A DNA stretch of 64,000 nt from Artocarpus heterophyllus (Eukaryota; Streptophyta; Magnoliopsida; Rosales; Moraceae), in the NCBI GenBank assembly GCA_025403435.1, contig CM046350.1:33164182-33228181 (forward strand), read 5' to 3'. How positions within the stretch are numbered: the first letter of the stretch is position 1; each line of letters begins with the position of its first letter. The position numbers and the translations under genes are program-made. The notes under the pieces are model-generated. The model did not search any database and was not told where the DNA came from. It saw only the letters and a program-made list of their open reading frames with translations. Of the stretch, positions 60,064-64,000 are shown piece after piece.

Positions 60064-60153
60064 TCAAGGTTATGAACCTTGGGAATTGTGCACACATAGG
60101 TTTGACAATGAAATACCTCTGACAGTCCAAATTTTGTTTTCAAAAGTGAGAGA

Positions 60154-61122
60154 ATGGCACCTAGACGTCGTTCGACTGCTGACGCCGAGTTCGGAAATGA
60201 TGAGAGCATGATGAGGTCTATGTTTGCGGCTTTCCAGCAGATGGCAGCCAGGGCTAGACCGGAAGACTCCAGTGCTGGTAGTCGGCATGCTTTCTTTAAG
60301 GAATTCCGACGAGCGTCTATTCTGACTTTTGATGGCAATGGGGATCCGTAGTTAGCTGAGTATTGGTTGGATTCGATCTTGAAGCATCTAGATACTCTTG
60401 GTGTGCCTGAGGAGTATCGAGTGGAATTCGCGGCGTATAAGCTTGAGGGTGGCGCCAACACTTGGTGGAAGCAGACTAAGCGCCTGGAGCGCGGTGGTTA
60501 TATCAGTTGGGACAAGTTCGAGGAGCTGTTCTATGATCGGTATTTTCCGCAGGGGTATAGAGATCAGAAGGCAGCTGAGTTTTATAGATTGCAGCAGCGT
60601 GATCTATTAGTTCGAGAGTATGAGGCGAAGTTTAACGAGTTGGCCAGGTTTGCTCCATCAGCGGTGGCATCGGAACGCGAGAAATGCATCAAGTTTCAGG
60701 AAGGACTCAAGGCTCCTATTCGGCGGCAGTTGGTTGCTTTACGGCTTAGGAGTTTCAGAGAGCTTGTGTCGTCGGCGATCTCCGTGGAGAATGATTATGT
60801 GCAATATTGTGAGGATCGAGCCAAAGCTTCAGGAGGACCGCAGAGGAGTGGCAGGAAGAGCACCAGTAGTCGTCCAGCTCCGGGGAAAGGCAAGCAAGGC
60901 GGTGCGACCAGTGGCAGCAGCAGTTCGTCTGGCAGCGGGCGCAGCAATCCCTACAGCTTCCATTGTCATTTCTGTCAGCAGCCCGGACACATCAAGAGGA
61001 ATTGCCCGATTAGGAGTGCTCGTCTTGGATCTCAGACCGGGGAGGATGCCAGTCGTCAGTCTCAGCCTCAGCCTCAGACCCCACCTCTGCCTCCGCAGTA
61101 CCCGCAGTTGCAGTATCCGTAG
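60154..61122 (+). pseudogene. Gypsy-E gag with a nonsense codon
   Basis: Starts at ATG 60154 (MAPRRRSTAD). TAG at 60349-60351 follows FDGNGDP, just before the conserved AEYWLDSI block of the capsid-like domain. The same frame then runs 251 codons through WWKQTK, FYDRYFPQGYRDQKAAEF, a Ser/Gly-rich linker and a CCHC knuckle CHFCQQPGHIKRNC (about 60964-61005), ending at TAG 61120-61122 after a Gln/Pro-rich stretch. The first TAG should stop full-length gag; the second lies at the gag-protease boundary. Confidence 0.9.
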
Positions 61123-64000
61123 TTTTCTCCTCAGCAATTCTCATATCCGGCACGGGGGCAGCAGCTGCAGTATTTTCAGCGCAGTGTTCCTCAGTATAGA
61201 GAGCCGAGTACAGGTAGTGTGCAGTCGTCTCCATCTCAGCAGCATCGGCCGAGTAATGCAGGACCCAGTAATGTTGGTAGAGGAAAAGGGAAAGCGCCAG
61301 TGCAGGTTCATGCAATGGCATCTGGAGGGTCAGATTCTCAGACTAGTAACGCGGTTGTCGATGGTATGGTTTTGGTTTCTAGCTCCTTAGCTCGTGTTTT
61401 ATTTGATACCGGTGCCTCTCATTCTCTCATTTCGAGTTCTTTTGTACATGCCTTGGGATTAGAGGTAGAAGAGTTTAATGAACCCCTAGTTATAACTTCT
61501 CCCTTGGGGCGGGTGTGTGTAAATTGTATGTGTAAATCCTGTAAAATAAAGATTGGGGATGAGATTTTGAAAAGTGATTTGATTGTACTCCCCATGAGCT
61601 CCTATGATGTGATCTTAGGGATGGACTGGTTGTCCAGGTATAGTGTAGTTGTGGACTGCCAACTTAGGAAAGTAACCCTAGTGTCTGATAGGGGGACGGT
61701 AATCACTTACCAGGGTGGTGGTGATTGGCTAATGAGTGAGCGTCTTATGAAGTCATGTCTAGGAGGGCGAAGGAATCTAGATTGTTTTGCTTTTCTTGCC
61801 AATCTAGATTGCGAGCCCTATGTTTCGAGAGGTAGTGCAGTGATTCCGGTGGTTGATGAGTTCGAGGATGTCTTCCCCGATGAGTTGCCAGGGTTACCAC
61901 CGCATCGGGAGATTGAGTTTGGTATCGAGTTGTTTCCAGGGACATCACCGATTTCTATGGCACCTTATCAGATGGCGCCGGCAGAAATGAAGGAATTAAG
62001 GAAGCAACTTCAGGAGCTTGCTGATGAAGGGTATATCCGGAATAGCACATCTCGGTGGGGAGCACCTGTTTTGTTTGCTAAGAAGCATGATGGGACTCTC
62101 AGGTTATGTGTGGATTATCGGCAGCTGAATCGTGTTACGGTGAAGAACAAGTATCCTTTGCCTAGGATTGATGAGCTATTTGATCAGTTGGGAGGTTCGC
62201 GATACTTCTCAAAGATTGATTTGCGTTCAGGTTATCATCAGCTCAGGATCAAGGAAGAGGATATTCCCAAGACAGCTTTTAGGACTCGGTATGGGCACTT
62301 CGAGTTTCTGGTTATGTCTTTCGGGTTGACGAATGCTCCGGCAGCTTTTATGGATCTGATGAACAGGGTATTTAGGCCGTATCTGGATCAGTTTGTGATC
62401 GTGTTCATCGATGACATTCTTGTGTATTCTAAGACTTGGGAGGAGCATGAGCAGCATCTTCGGATCGTGCTTCAGACTCTATGGGAGCACCAATTGTATG
62501 CTAAGAGGGAAAAGTGTGAGTTTTGGTTTACTGAGGTCAAGTTTCTGGGTCATGTCATTTCAGAGCATGGTATTTCTGTGGATCCATCCAAGATTGAAGC
62601 TATATTGAAGTGGGAACGATCAAGGAATGTAGCGGAGATTCGCAGCTTCTTAGGTCTGGCTAGATATTACAGGAAATTTGTAAAGGATTTTTCGAAGATT
62701 GCAGCTCCGTTGACGAGATTGATCAAGAAAAATGTCAGGTTTGAGTGGGATGAAGACTGTGAGTCTGCTTTTCAAGAATTGAAGAACCGGTTGACTTTAG
62801 CTCCAGTGTTGATTATTCCTAGTAGTGATGAGCCGTATGAGGTTTATGCTGATGCTTCAGGGCGCGGACTTGGATGCGTGTTGATGCAGCATGGACGTGT
62901 GGTTGCGTACGGATCGAGACAGCTACGACCTCACGAGCGAAATTATCCTACTCACGATTTAGAGCTTGCGGCAGTGATCTACGCGCTGAAGATTTGGACA
63001 TGTTACTTGTATGGAGCATCGTTTCAGGTCTTCTCCGATCACAAGAGTTTGAGGTATTTGTTCACTCAGAGGGATCTCAATCTGAGGCAGCGCAGATGGG
63101 TGGAGTACATGGAGGATTATGATTTCGCGTTGCAGTATCATCCCGGGAAAGCTAATGTAGTCGCGGATGCGCTTAGCAGGAAGTCTTCAGGGGTTCTCGC
63201 TTGTTTGATTTTTGAGGACTGGAGCAGGGATGCGACAGTGAGTGAGTATCGGCTACTGTATCATGAAGATGGTGATCGAGTTTCGTTATATCATGTGGAA
63301 GCGACTCCAGCTCTTGTTCGGATGGTGAAGCAAGGTCAGTGGCAGGATCAACATTTGCAGGGGATTTGGTCGCGGATTCAGAACGGGGAGCAGTTCGAGG
63401 AATGGAGCATGCATGCAGATGGGTTGTTGTACTTCCGGGAGCGTCTTGCAGTTCCAGTTATCGCCGAGGTGACGAAATTCGTTCTAGATGAAGCTCATAG
63501 GTCTCAGTTTGCTATTCATCTGGGGAGCACCAAGATGTATCGTGATTTGAAGAGACAATATTGGTGGAGAGGCATGAAGAAAGATGTTCGAGAGTACGTG
63601 GCCAAGTGTTCGACGTGTCTCCAGGTGAAAGCTGAGCATCAGAAGCCTGCAGGTCAGCTTCAGCCGCTTCCTATTCCAGGGTGAAAATGGGAGCATGTGA
63701 CGATGGATTTCCTCACAGGTTTGCCGAGGACGGAGCAGCGGCACGATGCAGTTTGGGTTGTGGTCGATAGGTTGACGAAATCGGCGCATTTCATTCCGTT
63801 TAGGTCGACGTGTTCGAGGAAGATTCTCGGGGAGTTGTATATGCAGAACATTGTGAGGTTGCATGGAGTTCCTTTGTCCATCACCTCTGATCGAGACACC
63901 AGGTTTAATGCTAAGTACTGGAGGAGTTTTCAGGAAGCTTTGGGTACAGATTTGAACTTCAGTACGGTGTTTCATCCTCAGACTGATGGGCAGTCTGAGC
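61123..64000 (+). CDS. Gypsy-E pol: protease, RT, RNase H, integrase (right end outside window)
   Basis: In frame with gag. Protease [12 protein letters not shown] lies near 61397-61434. RT has [13 protein letters not shown] (about 62209), [10 protein letters not shown] and the catalytic FIDD (about 62407-62418). RNase H starts [12 protein letters not shown] (about 62839) and contains [10 protein letters not shown]. The integrase zinc domain ([33 protein letters not shown]) spans about 63515-63630. A TGA at 63682-63684 replaces the first tryptophan expected in the [10 protein letters not shown] block. The core then continues with MDFLTGLPR (first D) and SDRDTRF (second D), and is cut off at HPQTDGQSE. 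The polymerase part from 61219 to 63681 is intact; the TGA breaks integrase. Confidence 0.92.

Larger units (their letters stand above)
57920..64000 (+). mobile_element. Gypsy-E: Ty3-gypsy LTR retrotransposon (right part outside window)
   Basis: A 2129-bp 5' LTR, an initiator tRNA-Met primer site, then gag, protease, RT, RNase H and integrase in gypsy order, all in one reading frame from 60154 to the window end with only three nonsense codons (60349 TAG, 61120 TAG, 63682 TGA). The RT/RNase H text fits the Tekay/Del group of chromoviruses. The chromodomain and the 3' LTR would lie beyond 64000. The expected left target duplication is ctctt (57915-57919). Confidence 0.95.

Overview
This is nuclear DNA from a flowering plant, most likely a eudicot. 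The evidence is long AT-rich intergenic tracts, GT-AG introns, Ty1-copia and Ty3-gypsy LTR retrotransposons primed by initiator tRNA-Met, and one intact host gene that matches the RAN1/HMA7 copper-ATPase family along its whole length. I cannot name the species.

Layout. 1-9558: a young, nearly intact minus-strand copia element (Copia-A; its left end lies outside the window), inserted inside a decayed PIF/Harbinger transposase gene (9559-10808). 11989-12740: a non-autonomous hAT-type element holding a tandemly doubled, tRNA-like segment. 12742-21637: an old minus-strand copia element (Copia-B), split by a 3.1-kb gypsy solo LTR (16253-19372, target duplication TATAC) and carrying a 149-bp tandem array at its gag start. 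24337-30995: a complete but decayed plus-strand copia element (Copia-C, target duplication GTATA). 32755-39029: the RAN1/HMA7-type Cu+-ATPase gene, minus strand, nine exons, 1005 codons. 39030-46144: intergenic sequence with small repeats and LTR-like pieces. 46145-54310: a pile-up of a gypsy solo LTR, a truncated copia element (Copia-D), tandem repeats, an assembly gap and further gypsy LTR pieces. 55336-56391: a pseudogene related to the QRT3 polygalacturonase. 56517-57410: an element with long inverted arms. 57920-64000: a plus-strand gypsy element (Gypsy-E) running off the right edge.

The one working host gene is the copper pump, whose family loads Cu+ into the endomembrane lumen, including for ethylene receptors. 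Nearly everything else is mobile DNA at different stages of decay, and the nesting gives an order of events: PIF before Copia-A, and Copia-B before the gypsy solo LTR.

The most unusual signal is a shared architecture in the non-coding parts of several different retroelements: arrays of short near-palindromes repeating about every 21-22 bp. The commonest core is TTCGGCCTGCCGAA. It occurs at 370-448, 6828-7012, 8044-8122, 47270-47436, 48614-48690, 49685-49760, 51876-52043 and 58752-58898, in both copia and gypsy LTRs or leaders. Two other LTR-type sequences carry arrays of unrelated palindromes (CGACATGTCG at 25062-25230, GTCGAC at 53383-53468). Two related gypsy LTRs here differ by exactly one 21-bp unit.
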